Below are positions 5,227-6,187 of a stretch of DNA of 6,187 bases, one piece after another. Numbering within the stretch: the stretch's first letter is position 1; every line of letters starts with the position of its first letter. Both the position numbers and the translations under genes were made by a program. The stretch comes from CAZART01 sp964487555 (GTDB taxonomy: Bacteria; Bacteroidota; Rhodothermia; Rhodothermales; VXPQ01): contig CAZART010000206.1 in assembly GCA_964487555.1 (NCBI GenBank), positions 1 through 6,187 of the forward strand. The letters are read 5' to 3'. The notes under the pieces were generated by a model that ran no database searches, had not been told where the DNA came from, and saw nothing but the letters and a program-made list of their open reading frames with translations.

Positions 5227-5739
5227 ATGCCTTATCCAGAAGCCCTCGTTCAGCCGATGCGCGAAGAGCTTACGCGAATCGGTGTCAAAGAGCTGCGCGA
5301 TGCAGCGGCCGTAGACGAGGCCGTTCGCGCTTCGGAATCCGGCACGATGGTCGCCGTCATCAACTCGGTATGCGGCTGTGCTGCCGCGAATGCGCGTCCG
5401 GCCGTTGCAATGGCGACACGCCACGGCGTTCAGCCCGATCGCTACGTGACCGTCTTTGCCGGACAGGATCTCGAGGCTACCGCGCGTATGCGCGAACACC
5501 TTGCGGGAATCCCGCCGTCATCCCCCTTCATCGCGCTGTTTAAAGATGGAGATCCCGTGTACATCATCGAACGTCGTCACATCGAGGGCCGTAGCGCGAA
5601 CGCCATCGCAACCGATCTCGTACGCGCCTTCGACACGTTTTGCGGCGAGAACGGCGAGGCACCGGAATCGCCCGAACGGCCTGAAGCGGCGGAGCGTGGA
5701 AACGGCGACCTTCCCTCAACTTTCCGTTCGATCATGTAA
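5227..5739 (+). CDS. Bacilliredoxin, BrxA/BrxB (YphP/YqiW) family
   Basis: A thioredoxin-fold thiol protein expected to remove bacillithiol from S-bacillithiolated cytoplasmic proteins after oxidative stress. The family's unusual CGC active site is intact: NSVCGCAAANARPA, with C49 and C51. Other matching blocks are VTVFAGQDLEATARMREHL at about 74-92, the IPPSSPFIALFKDG region at 95-108 and RRHIEGRSA at 116-124. The final family cysteine is present as C139 in AFDTFC, where BrxA/BrxB proteins normally end. Here the protein continues for 31 more residues (GENGEAPESPERPEAAERGN and on), an acidic, proline-rich, probably disordered tail. The ATG at 5227 gives the typical N-terminus (MPYPEALVQPMREELTRIGV); no Shine-Dalgarno site precedes it. 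It is divergent from the mepS-like gene and converges on the membrane protein gene with a 3-base gap. Which of BrxA or BrxB it corresponds to cannot be decided. Confidence 0.93.
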   Translation: MPYPEALVQPMREELTRIGVKELRDAAAVDEAVRASESGTMVAVINSVCGCAAANARPAVAMATRHGVQPDRYVTVFAGQDLEATARMREHLAGIPPSSPFIALFKDGDPVYIIERRHIEGRSANAIATDLVRAFDTFCGENGEAPESPERPEAAERGNGDLPSTFRSIM

Positions 5740-5742
5740 GCC

Positions 5743-6187
5743 TCACTCGGCGCCCGCTTGTCCGGGGCCGATCGTCGGCAAGAGGCGGTCTCGCCAGACA
5801 ACGAGGCCCAGATAGGCGAGACCGCAGAGCGCAGCAAGGAGGGTTATTGCCCAAAGCGGAACCACATCTCGAAGCAGAAATGGTGGCAGCGCCAGGGGTA
5901 TGCTGAAGCATGCATATCGCAGGTAGTCTCGAATCGCCTGCCATCCCGGTACGGACGCCAACCGCATCATCGTGCCGATGTGGAGGATTCGAATCAGGAC
6001 ACCGGCTGCACCTATTAGCGCCATGGTGAGGAGGGGATTACCGGTGCGCCCACCGATCACGAGGGCCGTCGTGAGGGCGAGAAATGTCGAGATGCTGATG
6101 AGTAGTTCGGTTCGCTGACGCTCCAGCACGTCGAATAGGCGGGTGAGGGGAGAAGCCACCCCGCCGGCAAAAAATGAGGCCGCCAAA
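5743..6187 (-). CDS. Multi-pass membrane protein, probable polysaccharide flippase (C-terminal part only)
   Basis: The C-terminal 147 or so residues of a gene that enters from the right edge; no true start is visible (the first codon in view is a TTG that need not be a start). At least four hydrophobic segments are seen in the visible part: about 28-46, 51-71, 90-105 and 108-131, with short charged loops between (RTGN, RDYLRY, LLRD) and a short tail ending GQAGAE. The segment FDVLERQRTELLISIST and the paired-helix layout resemble the C-terminal end of Wzx/MurJ-like oligosaccharide flippases of the MOP superfamily, which move lipid-linked sugars across the inner membrane. That is pattern recognition only; another polytopic transporter remains possible. 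It converges on the bacilliredoxin gene with a 3-base gap, so the transcripts must overlap or be terminated inside each other's coding region. Confidence 0.7.
   Translation of the reverse strand, partial: LAASFFAGGVASPLTRLFDVLERQRTELLISISTFLALTTALVIGGRTGNPLLTMALIGAAGVLIRILHIGTMMRLASVPGWQAIRDYLRYACFSIPLALPPFLLRDVVPLWAITLLAALCGLAYLGLVVWRDRLLPTIGPGQAGAE

Overview
This looks like an ordinary chromosomal stretch of a moderately GC-rich bacterium, roughly 55-60% GC by eye. It holds six complete protein genes and two genes cut by the window edges. None of the six visible start codons is preceded by a convincing Shine-Dalgarno sequence, and two genes start with GTG. A CGC-type bacilliredoxin, the style of the LysA protein and the lack of Shine-Dalgarno sites together suggest a member of the Bacteroidota/Rhodothermota/Balneolota group. 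That placement is an inference and has not been tested.

Layout, left to right. The 3' end of an acylpyruvase-like (FAHD1/YcgM type) fumarylacetoacetate hydrolase family gene runs on the plus strand to 254. It converges on a minus-strand series read from right to left: mepS-like NlpC/P60 lipoprotein (4935 down to 4300), a 340-base non-coding gap, greA (3959-3480), mtgA (3393-2686), ltaE (2674-1640) and lysA (1571-336). A 291-base divergent region (4936-5226) separates the lipoprotein from a plus-strand bacilliredoxin gene (5227-5739). Three bases after the bacilliredoxin stop, the C-terminal part of a minus-strand multi-pass membrane protein begins. It is probably a polysaccharide flippase and runs off the right edge.

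The minus-strand genes combine cell-envelope work (MtgA polymerises glycan strands; the MepS-like lipoprotein would cut peptide cross-links), amino-acid metabolism (LysA makes lysine from meso-DAP; LtaE cleaves threonine to glycine and acetaldehyde) and transcript-cleavage factor GreA. mtgA and ltaE are only 11 bases apart and very probably co-transcribed. The 86-base greA-mtgA gap and the 68-base ltaE-lysA gap are compatible with one operon but do not prove it.

I found no CRISPR array, insertion sequence, phage gene, tRNA, rRNA or defence system, and no clear new system. The places most worth a second look are non-coding: a long hairpin, a small inverted repeat and a tandem 10-mer in the gap upstream of greA, and a 19-base tandem duplication that copies the start-codon region of the lipoprotein gene and creates a five-codon mini-ORF. 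Two proteins (bacilliredoxin and the lipoprotein) carry charged C-terminal tails beyond the normal domain end.
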